A stretch of DNA of 64,000 nucleotides from Siphonodentalium dalli (lineage: Eukaryota > Mollusca > Scaphopoda > Gadilida > Siphonodentaliidae): contig CP136063.1 of the NCBI GenBank assembly GCA_032622095.1, forward strand, positions 40,586,106 to 40,650,105. Direction: 5' to 3'. The notes below the pieces were generated by a model, which saw only the letters and a list, made by a program, of their open reading frames with translations, had not been told where the DNA came from and ran no database searches. A program made the translations under genes and the position numbers. Every line of letters begins with the position of its first letter. The stretch's first letter is position 1. This document shows positions 23,486-34,945 of this stretch, in pieces.

Positions 23486-25012
23486 TCAAAAATGGATTAT
23501 CTTATGTACAGTCAGATCACTCGTCCGGGTGAATGTTTTCTGACATATATCGCACTGATACGGACGCTCTCCAGAATGGACTCGCTTATGTATCATTAGA
23601 TCAATCATCCGGGTAAATGATTTCTCACACATATCGCATTGATGCGGACGATCTCCAGAATGGATTACCTTATGGTTCAGTAGGCTACTCGTCTGGGAGA
23701 ATGATTTTTCACATATATCGCACTGATACGGACGATCCCCAGAATGGACTCTCTTATGTCTCATTAGGCTACCCTTCTCAGTGAATGATTTCTCACATAT
23801 ATCACACTGATGTGGACGCTCTCCAGAATGGACTCTCTTATGTTTCGCTAGGTTACTCGTCTGTGTGAATAATTTCTCACATATATCGCACTGATACGGA
23901 CGCTCTCCAGAATGGACTCTCTTATGTTTTATTAGGTCACTCTTCTGGGTGAATGATTTTTCACATATATCGCACCGATACGAATCTCCAGAATGGACTC
24001 TCTTGTGTTGCATTAGGCTACTCGTCTGGGTGAATGATTTTTCACATATATCGCACCGATACGAATCTCCAGAATGGACTCTCTTATGTTGCATTATGCT
24101 ACTCGCCTGGGTGAAAGATTTCTCACATATATTGCACTGATACGGATCTCCAAAATGGATTCTCTTATGCCCAGTTAGATAACTCGTCCGAGTGAATGAT
24201 TTCTGACATATATCGCATTGATACGGACGATCTCCAGAATGGGCTCTCTTATGTCTCATCAGGTGACTCTTCTGGAAGAATGATTTTTCACATATATCGC
24301 ATTGATACGGACGCTCTCCAGAATGGACTCTCTTATGTTTCATTAGGTTACTCGTCTGTGTGAATAATTTATCACATATATCGCACTGATACGGACGGTC
24401 TCCAGAATGGACTCTCTTATGTTTCATTAGGTTATTCGTCTGGGTGAATGATTTCTCACATATATCGCATTGATACGGACGCTCTCCAGAATGGACTCTC
24501 TTATGTTGCATTAGGTGACTCGTCTGTATGAATGATTTCTCACATATATCGCAATGATACGGACGCTCTCCAGAATGGACTCTCTTATGTTTTATTAGGT
24601 GACTCTTCTGGGTGAATGATTTTTCACATATATCGCACTGATACGGATCTTCAAAGTGGATTCTCTTATGCGCAGTTAGATCACACGTCCGGGTGAATGA
24701 TTTATGACATATATCGCATTGATACGGACGATCTCCAGAATGGACTCTCTTATGTCTCATCAGGTGACTCTTCTGGGAGAATGATTTTTCACATATATCG
24801 CAATGATATGGACGATCCCCAGAATGGACTCTCTTATGTTTCAATAGGTCACCCATCCGGGTGAATGATTTCTCACCTATATCACACTGATACGGACGAT
24901 CTCCAGAATGGATTCTCTTTTGGCTCATTAGGCTACTATTGTGGGTGAATGATTTTTCACATATATCGCATTGATACGGAAGCTCTCCAGAATGGACTCT
25001 CTTATGTTGCAT
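23486..25012 (-). CDS. C2H2 zinc-finger protein, 18 fingers
   Basis: A 508-aa minus-strand ORF consisting almost only of C2H2 units of 28 residues with SGERP, SGDRP or shortened HFGDPY/SGDSY linkers. Of 18 fingers, 16 keep all four ligands. Finger 1 has Gln for the first His (LMSQKRIH) and finger 2 has Gly for the second Cys (CDIGEKSF). The expected role is sequence-specific DNA binding in the nucleus, with no effector domain visible. The annotated Met lies in the middle of a finger (MQHKRVH), because one extra base upstream (about 25055) breaks the frame. The same base is extra in copy A. The gene's 5' region present in copy A is deleted here. It therefore has an intact finger array but a doubtful start. 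Lack of internal stops over 1.5 kb suggests either recent decay or use of an unseen start or splice. Confidence 0.7.
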   Translation of the reverse strand: MQHKRVHSGELPYQCDICEKSFTHNSSLMSQKRIHSGDRPYQCDIGEKSFTRMGDLLKHKRVHSGDRPYHCDICEKSFSQKSHLMRHKRVHSGDRPYQCDICHKSFTRTCDLTAHKRIHFEDPYQCDICEKSFTQKSHLIKHKRVHSGERPYHCDICEKSFIQTSHLMQHKRVHSGERPYQCDICEKSFTQTNNLMKHKRVHSGDRPYQCDICDKLFTQTSNLMKHKRVHSGERPYQCDICEKSFFQKSHLMRHKRAHSGDRPYQCDICQKSFTRTSYLTGHKRIHFGDPYQCNICEKSFTQASSIMQHKRVHSGDSYRCDICEKSFTQTSSLMQHKRVHSGDSYRCDICEKSFTQKSDLIKHKRVHSGERPYQCDICEKLFTQTSNLAKHKRVHSGERPHQCDICEKSFTEKGSLMRHKRVHSGDRPYQCDICEKSFSQTSSLLNHKVIHSGDRPHQCDMCEKSFTRMIDLMIHKRVHSGERPYQCDICQKTFTRTSDLTVHKIIHF

Positions 25013-25120
25013 TGGGTGACTCGTCTGTGTGAATGATTTCTCACATATTATCGCACTGATACGGACTATCTCCTATGTGGACTCTCTTATGTGCTGGCAT
25101 GTCACTGTCAGTTGAGTGCA
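25013..25120 (-). pseudogene. Frame-broken finger at the start of the copy B array
   Basis: A half finger (MPAHKRVH) and a unit starting YQCD are separated from the main ORF by one inserted base, identical to copy A. Upstream similarity ends at 'cagttgagtgca'. Confidence 0.6.
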
Positions 25121-25254
25121 TTTCAAAATCTAGTTATATAGAATGGATACGTCTATTGGGCGATAATATGGTGGGAGACAAATCGGTTTGATTATTCCAC
25201 ACGTACTCAGCGAATTTCATACTGATCTGAAAGTAAGAAATACGTGTTCGGTGT

Positions 25255-25735
25255 GTATTTATATTACTGGTACCATGGGACTGAATTCTCACAGTATATT
25301 TCGTTTATATTACTGGTACCATAGGACTGAATTCTTACATTATATTTCGTTTGTTTAACTGGTACCATAGGACGGAATTCCTACATTATATTTCGTTTAT
25401 ATTACTGGTACCTTAGGACCGAATTCTTACATTATATTTCGTTTATATAACTGGTACCTTATTACTGATTTTTTAAAGTATATTCCATTTATATTACTGG
25501 TACCATAAGACTGAATTCTTACATTATATTTCGTTTATATTACTAATACCATTGGATTGAAATCCTTACATTATAATTCATTTATATTACCGGTGCCATA
25601 AGACTGAATTTTTACATTATATTTATATTACTGGTACCATTTAGGACTGAATACTTGCCTCATATTTCGTTTGTTTTACTGGTACCATAGGACTGAATTA
25701 TTACATTATATTTCGTTTGTTTTATTTTTATAATA
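25255..25735. repeat. ~46-bp tandem repeat, ~10 units (copy B)
   Basis: Homologous to 11130-11760 but with fewer units. Contraction or expansion followed the duplication. Confidence 0.9.
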
Positions 25736-25855
25736 ATGTTATTTATTCAGTTGTGTACTTCGTCACCGTAATCACATAAAGACACAAATTTGTCGCAGTA
25801 TTTCTGACAGACTGCGCTAATACACAGAATTATTATTTCGTAACACCTCAATTTC

Positions 25856-27155
25856 TAGTCCAAGTCTTCTCGTACTAAAGCCGGCTAAGATATTGGGATG
25901 GAGGTGCCGGTCTTTAGTCCGAGTTCGTCCCGTATAGTCTCTTATGACACGACTTACGCCCACGATCTGTGGCGGGAATCTGTGTTGTATTTTACTCGAT
26001 TTACCTAATAAATCAATACATGATGCTATATACATCGGAAAGAGAGACATCTTATGGTCATAATGGTGTATAATAATCTAACTTTCATGTTACATTACGC
26101 ATAAAATATTCCTGTTGATTGTCACCAACATCGCTGTTTTTATATTTTGTTTACTTAACTGAAAGCCGAAGTCAGGTTCCGAAGAATTCCGGCATTGTCC
26201 GCTGGGTATTCTAGTTTCCGTTTCTATATATAGCGCGGGGTTTTCCGAACAAAATGGCGAAAACCGATCGCCCCAAAGTCCAGTTTCCTATGTGCTTTGA
26301 GAACAATTCCCGCACTAAAAACTTAATGACATAATGGAGGATCAGAACGGTAGTTTTGTTGACAATTTTCGCAAGCAACTTGTCAAAATTGGAGCAAATT
26401 AGAACTCTTATGTCTGACTTGCCATGCGTGTGATGTGCATTTTGATTTGTGTGTTGATAAAATAATCGGAGAACCGAATCACACAGTTTCGAAATATAGT
26501 TCTTCCGTTTCAGTGGGACTTTTCAAACTTAATGTTCAAAATGTATACAAATTTTGTTTGATTTTTTGTGTGCATAACAAGAGCAATATATTGCCCTGTT
26601 CGCTTAGTAGCACCATATAAGGCATATTATTTATTCTAATGCTCGTTGTGTTTACACTGTTTTAAACTTTGAGAGGGTTGTAATTTATTTAATGTATTAC
26701 ATTTATATCTCCAATGTTTAATAATCTATTTATTTTTTATTTATTGACACACATAATTACGATTACAATGGAGAATTCATCGTAATTTGCGTTGTTAGTC
26801 CAAAATCTAAGGAATATTTTCAACGGAAAATGCCGAACACAGTTCGCGAGGTCAACTGAGTTCGCATACTTTAAAAAAATTGTAAACATTGCGATAAATG
26901 TCTCTTTTCGCATTAAATTACCGCTTTCAATTCACAACTGATGTGGGTTTCAGATCAAATAGCATGTCTTCTGTTGAAAATATCCGTTTATTGTCGCAAT
27001 TGTTATATTTTATTTCATATAATTGTGGTTTTATTTGAGCGGGCCAATAACGCTTAAGTCGTGTCATAAGAGACTATACGGGACGAACTCGGACTAAAGA
27101 CCGGCACCTCCATCCCAATATCTTAGCCGGCTTTAGTACGAGAAGACTTGGACTA
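25856..27155. mobile_element. 1300-bp TIR element with 9-bp target duplication (Mutator-like)
   Basis: The TIRs at 25856-25956 and 27055-27155 are 101 bp long and, by eye, perfect inverted copies starting 'tagtccaagtcttctcgtac'. The flanks ctcaatttc (25847-25855 and 27156-27164) are a 9-bp direct repeat. Copy A has a single ctcaatttc at the homologous place (about 11878-11886), the empty site. Long TIRs with a 9-bp duplication fit Mutator-like elements. The interior has no transposase, so it is non-autonomous. Perfect TIRs and a perfect target duplication mean a recent insertion, later than the segmental duplication. Confidence 0.9.
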
Positions 27156-27371
27156 CTCAATTTCACATGTTGGTAACCAATCGGTAAACTACGTGCCAAC
27201 ATGCATGGACGTGAAGTGTTGTTTACTTGAAAATTCGATTATTTTAGTAAACTGTTGTAAATTCAAAAAATGGTTTCTTTGTTTGTTGAAAATTGTTAAA
27301 TCTAGGGATTCTAGAGAGATATTAATACACAACGAACTGCAGTCCAGCAACCAATAATTCGCACAGGTCCC

Positions 27372-27561
27372 TGAAAATTGTCCACAACACTAAAAGTGTC
27401 TATATGATTTATATATATAAGACCAGGTACTTTTTGAGTCATGACCAATTTTGTTTCAGGGATATGTGCTAATTCGTATATGGTAGTTTATTTTGACCTA
27501 ACTTAATTTTTTTTTTACAATTTATTTTCTACAGATATATTCTCTTTGTAATGTCAAGAGT
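27372..27561. other. ~190-bp segment present only in copy B
   Basis: Copy A joins 'gcacaggtccc' directly to 'aattgggg' (about 12095). Copy B has an AT-rich insert between them. No TIRs or clear target duplication are seen, so it may be a deletion in copy A instead. Confidence 0.65.
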
Positions 27562-28071
27562 AATTGGGGAAACTTCACCTTTGATAAATGCATAATGGTA
27601 TTTTTAGTTTAGGCCCACTTGCGGTCTGCCACCATTCGAAGATAACAAACACGAGACAAGACCACAGACTGAATATTGATAACTAATAAAGGTAATGCAA
27701 ACTAAATAACAGGGTGGCAAAACTGGCCGCATCGTGGAATCATATTACTCATTCATAAATGGGGGCAGTCTTCCCCTCATTGTGGAGACAATTAACTTAA
27801 TTAAAGATGAATTATAACAAATTTGAAATAGTTTCGTGGGTATAAATATGAATTAAAGACCCTTGTACGGAAACGCTTCTATCAATTAATATTGATTTTA
27901 TTTCGAATATTTTATTATGAAATAAGATGATTAAATCGGAAACATTACTGTTTTTAGAACAGACCGTTCATGCGATACAGTATAACGATAGAGATCATTA
28001 GGCTGTTCCCACAGCTACATATACCTTCCAAATGTCAAACGTCACAGATTGATTGTTTTATTCTGTGGCGT

Positions 28072-28093
28072 GGGGGGGGGGGGGGGGGGGGGG
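28072..28093. repeat. Poly-G run (22 bp)
   Basis: Copy A has 'tgctgggggagggg' here, so the run grew in copy B. Long G runs are also prone to assembly error. Confidence 0.9.
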
Positions 28094-29309
28094 TACCTAT
28101 ATACATGTCCTAAATAGGCCGAGCGGAAACCTGACATAATATATACCCCAATGCCACACGTGAAACTAACTGTTTCCCAATTACAAGTGTTAGCGTTCTA
28201 GTTACACTGAGGGTGTGCCACACCATGGACCACTGGTCAACTCATTACATAATTACCATATCATTAATATGCATAAGCCAGTTGGTAAGTGTACCTGCAT
28301 CGGTATCGGATTGGTAGCGGTAGCTGGAACTGTGACCTTTGACATCATTCACGGTGTGACATATACTCCTATAGGCTGGCTGGTACGTAACTGTATACAC
28401 ATGTCTGTAATAACTATGTATCGGAGTTGTAGCGGTAGCTGGCACTGTGAACTCTGACCTCGTTCACGACCTGACCTATATGGATATAGGTTAGCTGGTA
28501 GGGTAGGCTCGTATGCATGTTATTAGCTGGACTGACAGTGAAGTACAACGCCCAGATCTGACATCTCTGAATGGGTGAGTAACGTGTCAACCAAGACATC
28601 TGACGAGTAGTGGATAGGGCGGTACAGCGGCCGGGTCGTCTACACTGCATGGTTGGATGACGACATCAATATTCGTGAGTAAGCTGGACGTAGTACATCT
28701 GGACTGTCTATATACCTGGTATTACCTGAGTGTTACCAACTGGCGGACTAGATTATAACTTACACTGTGAGCATGATAAATACAACAACCAAATCCATAT
28801 GAGTTTACCAGAATAACAAGAGTAGAGACCAGTATAAAATGCTATGATTTATTTACAATGACCAGAATAATATTGTACGCACTATATTACGGGAATAAGT
28901 ATTGCATAAAACAGTGATGGAATACTCACGAGCAAATTACTTCTATTAGTGCGATTATTAATATATGACTGAACCAGCATATTATACTATAGTAATTGAG
29001 CTACCTGTGAGGAATAATATGACCTGGACAAACCTGTCATGTATGTCTGATGTGTGGGCTCACCTGTAACCTGGGCCTCAACCAAGTGTGGACATCTATG
29101 TGTCACCCGGCAGCACTGGAAATGGTTTTACCTGGGATGGGCGTAATACCGAGCATCGGCAAAGCAAGTGGTGATGAGTAGTTGTATGGTTGGTTTCTGT
29201 CTTGATATGCACTGTACCAGGTCTGCATTTGGATTCGGATTGTCTGATTATTACATCTGCCATGATTAGATCGACGTGGTCTGTGAATGAAGCTGTACTA
29301 TCCATATTC

Positions 29310-29650
29310 CAGGTGATGCATCTCTGCCTGTCCTCGTGCATCTAAACCTGGATCTGATTCTGACTAAGCTGTGATGCATATGTCTGTCCTCATGCATCTA
29401 AACGTGGCTCTGATTCTGACTGAGCGGGGACGCATCTGCTCTGTCCTCGTGCTTCTAAACCTGGCTGATTCTGACTAAACTGTGATTCATATGTCTGCCA
29501 TCGTGCATCTAAACCTGGCTCTGATTCAGACTGAGCGGGATGCATATGTCTGTCCTCGAGCCTCTAAACCTGGCTCTGATTCTGACTGAGCGGGATGCAT
29601 CTTTCTGTCCTCGTGCATCTAAACCATGCCCCGATTCTGACTTACCTCCT
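29310..29650. repeat. ~58-bp tandem repeat (copy B)
   Basis: Same units and order as 13925-14275, with a few substitutions. Confidence 0.85.
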
Positions 29651-30223
29651 TGATGGATAGCATGACTAGAGTATCACTATTCCTCACAGGCTAACGCAAG
29701 AACTAACCTATACTACAAATGTACTACAATAGTACTAAGAATAAGAGTAAAGAATGACTTCGACTGAAGTCTGAACTGCGGAGAAATTTACCAAGTGGAA
29801 AAGTGCATGAATTATGCGTTGAAATTACCTAAAGGGAAAGTGCAATCACCAAGATTGCTAGCTGTAGATGATATAATAGTAGCCAGACATGATATTCTTC
29901 TGTCGCCAGGATGCGTATGGAAATACGGCTGATATACGCTTGGAATTGAGCTCGATTGTAATGAAAGTCGTTGGAATGCCTTTGCATCGTTGTTGACAAA
30001 GTGACGTAAGTTGCTATGCCGAGAGAGAAAGTTGAAAGCCAGCGACGTTGGCGGTTGGACGGTATTTATACCCAGCCAACCGGACACAAGGCCGTTAAAA
30101 ATAGCATAGCAACGTACATCACGCGACACGTAGGATTTCCCGTAATATTTACAATTATGAAAGTTACAGATCATAAAATAGCTGATGAAATAGTACGAAT
30201 AGATTTATGATATAAATCGCGAT

Positions 30224-30520
30224 TAGTTGATTTAACATAATTCATGTAACCAATATATTTTACATTATAATTTATATGTATGGCTAATAATATGATATTG
30301 AGGGCGAATTTTAATACGAGTAAGGTATTGGCTATGTTTTCCACTTATCATGTATTGGCCGACTATTGTTAATTATGGTACATGTATGTTGCGAACCACA
30401 TTCTGCTTATTTTAGCCGAATAACCTATACATGATTACAGAGGGTGCAAATGATTTCTAGCTGTGTCAAGCTTTTTACCATTGTTCTACAGTTCTACACG
30501 CATTTGGTCGGTGCGTGGAG
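30224..30520. other. No feature recognised
   Basis: AT-rich sequence between the end of copy B and the 40-bp array. I see no gene or repeat. Confidence 0.5.
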
Positions 30521-30828
30521 GTTTCGGAATGCATAGATACCGATCTTGGTATATATGCATGTTTCGGAATGCATAGATAACGATCTTGGTATATATGCAT
30601 GTTTCGGAATGCATAGGTAACGATCTTGGTATATATGCATGTTTCGGAATGCATAGATAACGATCTTGGTATATATGCATGTTTCGGAATGCATAGATAA
30701 CGATCTTGGTATATATGCATGTTTCGGAATGCATAGATAACGATCTTGGTATATATGCATGTTTCGGAATGCATAGATAACGATCTTGGTATATATGCAT
30801 GTTTCGGAATGCATAGATAACGATCTTG
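30521..30828. repeat. 40-bp tandem repeat, 8 nearly identical units
   Basis: The unit starts 'cgatcttggtatatatgcat' and continues 'gtttcggaatgcatagataa'. Its starts fall at 30541, 30581, 30621, 30661, 30701, 30741, 30781 and 30821. Only about two differences exist among units, so it is young. Since 40 is not divisible by 3 and no phase has a stop, all three minus-strand frames stay open; these are not genes. Confidence 0.95.
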
Positions 30829-30839
30829 AAAATTGCAAA

Positions 30840-30945
30840 AAAATGATAAAATATTCGAAATATAATAAATATTAATCGATAGATGCATTTCCGAACAGGA
30901 GTCTTCAATTCATATTTAATATTTTATACCCCGGTAACTATAAGG
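30840..30945. repeat. Family I arm fragment
   Basis: Contains 'aaatattcgaaatataataa', 'gaacaggagtcttcaattc' and 'ataccccggtaactataagg', matching 430-540. Confidence 0.75.
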
Positions 30946-30974
30946 AACATGTTTAACAGACAGGTATATATAAT

Positions 30975-31455
30975 ACACCCATAGTAGCCGAGAATACCAA
31001 ATTTTCACCACGAGTGGAACTGTGGTTTTAACCACGAGCCTTTTGGCGAGTGGTTAAAACCACAATATCACGAGTGGTGAAAAATTTGTACTCTCGGTAC
31101 CATGCTTGTATTTTATTTATGCCATCATTATTAATTTTGTACTCTTGTTCGCGAATTTAACTCCCCCGCTGTTTACTTCGAATGTGTATCCTGACCCAGA
31201 GACCCAGAGGAATGTGCGTCACGCGTAGTGATGCTTACATTAACGTTCTGACGTCATCATATTTCTGAGCGATCAGTCACTTGAAATTATCATTCATTAA
31301 GTTTCCTAGTTAATATAGCGCTAGCAAGCTACATTTGATTGAAATTCATGCAATTTTCCTCATATCTAATCGACATCATGACAACATCCAATTTCAAACG
31401 AATGTGACATGAGAACTATTTTGCCAACTACGATGTAGTTCTACTATGGGTATAC
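30975..31455. mobile_element. Small inverted-repeat element with a strong hairpin
   Basis: Possible short ends 'acccatagtag' (about 30977) and 'ctactatgggt' (about 31441). Inside, 30988-31098 forms a hairpin with about 48-bp arms ('ttcaccacgagtgg', 'tgtggttttaaccac'). No ORF. Confidence 0.5.
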
Positions 31456-31675
31456 ACGTTTAACACATGCAATTACATGTACATTTGCAAATTTACACCC
31501 ACAGTAGAAATATATACACGCAGTAGGAAGCTGAATACCCACAGTAGGGCGTAAAGATGAAATTGACAAAATAGGTGTTATACACACAATAGAACAGGCA
31601 ATTATGGTATAAATACCATCGTTATACTCCGGTAACTATATTTACTATAAGGAACATGCTTACAGAGATTTATAC

Positions 31676-33274
31676 TGTAGCATAGGCTACAAACCCCCCT
31701 GGAAGTAGATAGCTGGGTCGTTGCCAAAGATCTCCCAATTTCCCTAGCCGGGTCCGGGAAAGACCGGGTTGTATGGCGTGGGTCACTATTTCCCGAGTGG
31801 ACCATTGTCTTCGTCGGTATACGTTGGTCCGTCGTCTGTGGTCCGTATGTCTGTGGTCCGTAGGTCCGTAGGTCCGTTGATTTCGAAAATGTATCAAAAT
31901 CCCCACTTTCTGACACCAATTGTAGCATATGCTACAGACCCGTAGATAGCTGAGTCGTTGCCAAAGATCTCCCAATTTACCAAGCCGGGTCAGAAAAAGA
32001 CCGGGCTGTGTGGCGTGGGTAACTATTTCCCGAGTGAATATATATCTGGGGCCGTGGCCGATTCGGTGGGCCACGGGGTCACTTGCCCAGTAATAAGTCC
32101 GGTTAACACGTCGATGAAATTTATTCTTCTCTGAGAAATTCAATTGATGTACATATGGCGTACAAAATATATGCTAAGTGCTATACATGTAATGAAGATA
32201 TATAGATCTCTATAAATGGAGTTACCTCCCGTTGAACGGATTTCCCCAGTTAATTCCCGTTGAACGGTTTTCTACAAATACATAATTATAACTCAATTCC
32301 GTTGAACGGATTTTCCCAAAGTTAGATAAATATCCATGTCTATATGTGCACCTTAAAACTAGTTGAGTCCGTTGACCGGATTTTCATACGGTTAGCTATT
32401 GAGTTTTGGTTTCAGCCGACAAGAGTGATGGACAATTGACTAATGACCAAGAGTTGGGTTGAAGCACCCTATTTATATGTTTTACCGACATCCGGTGACC
32501 AATGGCATTGCTGAACGGATCCGTTGGCGAGCCGGTGACCAATCACGTCATAGAACGGAAACGGACCAGCCTGAACGAATCCGTTGACCAATGTCAGTCC
32601 TCAACGGAATCCGTTGACCAATGACGGCACAAAAGAATAAACGTAGTTAAACGAACATAAAAATAGATCCATAATACCGGTCATTGGTCCGCATAAGAAA
32701 ATATATAAATAGTTATGATAAATAACTAATTGCTAGTTATTACAATAATACGTAGGGATTACTGAAACGATTTACCATAGTTATAATGCTTCACAACAAT
32801 AGAGTTATCCCTAAGCACGTGAGAAAAGTACACTTTCACAAAAGATGTCAACAATAACATTAAAATACACACCGGTGGCGTGTCGGTACAAATTATAAGT
32901 AGATAATTTGAACTCAAGAATTGGATACAATATGACGATCGGTAGGAACGAAGTTCGGGAATAGAAATGAGCGAAATGTTGGAGAAAATACGACAGCCAC
33001 CTGAGGAAAATTCCGTCTGAAAAATGACGGCACAGATGCGCTAAAAAGCTGAACGACCGCGAAGTATAAAACCGAATAAAATCATGACATTGTGAGAGAC
33101 TGTGATGACTTTGTGAACATAATTTGTGAATAACTACATATTTATAAATATTTCCGATTAATTATGATTGTATATGCAGTGAAATTGTCAGTTCTTGCTA
33201 TTATCTCCCTTGATCGAAGATTGTAATCCGATGACGTGCTGTTGGAATCCTTGGTAATACCTCAGGGTATTACA
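31676..33274 (-). mobile_element. LTR-retrotransposon remnant (minus orientation)
   Basis: 31676-31799 and 31921-32036 are direct copies starting TGTAGCATA. Just outside the second copy, reading the minus strand, comes TTGGTGTCAGAAAGTGGGG (31902-31919), which looks like a primer-binding site. The right-hand LTR would run 33274 to 31921 (about 1.35 kb, TGT...ACA). Then come about 120 bp of internal sequence and the last 124 bp of the left LTR. The 4-bp repeat atac flanks the whole (31672-31675 and 33275-33278). No gag or pol remains. The LTR holds many 'ccgttgaacgga' / 'tccgttgacca' repeats (32230-32620). Confidence 0.65.
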
Positions 33275-33975
33275 ATACCATCTTTATACTCCAGTAACTA
33301 TAATGAACATGTTTACAGAGATATATACCATCTTTATATTTTCAGTAACTATATATATAATAAATATGTTTACATAGATATATACCATCTTTATACTCCG
33401 GTAGCTATAAGGAACATGTTTACACAGAGATATATACCATCTTTATACTCCGGTAGCTATAAGGAACATGTTTACATAGAGATATATACCATCTTTTTAT
33501 TCCAGTAACTATAATGAACATGTTTACATAGATATAAACCATCTTTATACTCCCGTAACTATAAGGAACATGTTTACATAGACATACACCATCTTTATAC
33601 TCCGGTAACTATAAGGAATATGTTTACATAGAGATATATACCATCTTTATACTCCGATAACTATAAGGAACATGTTTACATAGAGATATACCATTTTTAT
33701 ACTCCGGTAACTATAAGGAACATGTTTACATATATATATACTATCTTTATAATCCGGTAACTATAAGGAACATGTTTACAGAGATATATACCATTTTTAT
33801 ACTCCGGTAACTATAAGGAACATGTTTACAGAGAGATATAGCATCTTTATACTCCGATAACTATAAGGAACATATTTACATAGAAATATACCATTTTTTA
33901 ATACTCCGGTAACTACAAGGAACATGTTTACATAGAAATCTACCATCTTTATACTCCGGTAACTAATATGATAAT
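33275..33975. repeat. ~55-bp tandem array derived from a family I arm, ~13 units
   Basis: The unit is 'ataccatctttatactccgg' plus 'taactataaggaacatgtttaca(t/g)aga(g)atat'. Part of it equals the family I arm sequence 'ataccccggtaactatataatacatgtttac(a)aagagata'. One unit lies at 31606-31675, so the LTR remnant inserted into this array. Confidence 0.85.
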
Positions 33976-34805
33976 AACGCACCTCGTTATTCGAAAACTT
34001 ACTCCACCAAGACCGTGATATGTAAATAAACAATTAGATTATATGAATAATAATTGTACCCGCACAGGTTGATACTTTGAAGTATATTCTCAAGTCGCAT
34101 GTTTCGGTTTAAATCCGGTTACAATGGTGCTGTGTATTTAAATGTCACGGACATATATCGGTATTATAACAAATGAATGTATGTACCACGCCCTGTTACT
34201 GAAAGCATACATATCATTTGAACCTTGTTGGTTAAGATATGGATGTCCTTCGTTATAGGTTATAATTTAGAAACAGTTACTAAATTATCATGTCACCTGG
34301 TTGGATCGACGAATGAGGACGCTCCTTTGGTAGAGGCATATCAGGAGACATCGGGTCGTCATCTTTGTAGCCAGTCCCATATGGAATCCATATCCCCCTC
34401 AGGGTTCCCATATGGGGTCGATGTCCGCCATTTTGTTTTTCATGGAACTCTGCCGCCTCGGGTATATTTTCGGTGTATTTTGGCGCCAAGAAAAGGGATA
34501 TCTGTCGGAAATCAAGTTCTGTTAATTTAAAGACATAGTACCATATACCAAAACATGCATGTGATATATTTGAGATATTCTAAACACTCATAAATTAACT
34601 ATCAAACTCAAGTTTGTTGTCCTGCTTCTGGTGATTAGCCATTGACTCAATGCGTTGACGTTCAACGCCCATGACGCGTCGTCACTGTGACGTTACATAA
34701 GTTAATGGCCATAGACAACAAATTTACTTACTGGCAGGTAATGAACTTCGTATAAGTAATTCAAATTCTCACACGGAAAACATATGTGGGTGACATGATA
34801 AAATC
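33976..34805. other. No gene recognised
   Basis: Includes a 101-aa plus-strand ORF (34225-34530) with no recognisable domain and an overlapping antisense ORF. I do not consider either supported. Confidence 0.4.
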
Positions 34806-34945
34806 GTTACAGGGCTCGTTGTTGCCGGCTAAGGTGACATATGAGGCTCAGCGAGATTAATATCGGGCTCGGCTAGCGCCTCGCCCGATATTAATCTCAC
34901 TTCGCCTCATATGACACCGTATCCGGCAACAACTCGCCCTGTAAC
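34806..34945. repeat. Large imperfect hairpin, ~70-bp arms
   Basis: 'gttacagggctcgttgttgc' (34806) is inverted by 'caacaactcgccctgtaac' ending at 34945. The inner parts 'gattaatatcgggc' and 'gcccgatattaatc' also pair. About 10 mismatches. It is probably a small foldback element. The sequence just after (34960-34995) is GC-rich with a short palindrome (ccgcggcgaagccgcgg). Confidence 0.85.

Larger units (their letters stand above)
22986..30223. repeat. Segmental duplication, copy B
   Basis: Collinear with 8720-14851; the right breakpoint is after 'tataaatcgcgat' in both. Gains relative to copy A are the 1300-bp element at 25856-27155 and about 190 bp at 27372-27561. The loss is about 380 bp upstream of the finger array (junction near 25119). 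Confidence 0.9.

Noticed and set aside
30475-30908. Three overlapping minus-strand ORFs of 114-140 aa
   Set aside because: They are the three phases of a 40-bp tandem repeat with no stop in any frame.
31602-32143. ORFs of 108 and 157 aa on the minus strand
   Set aside because: They cross the two LTR copies and repeat the same peptide pieces; no gag, pol or other domain.
34225-34530. 101-aa ORF MLVKIWMSFVIGYN...
   Set aside because: No domain, an equally open antisense frame, and surroundings full of repeats.
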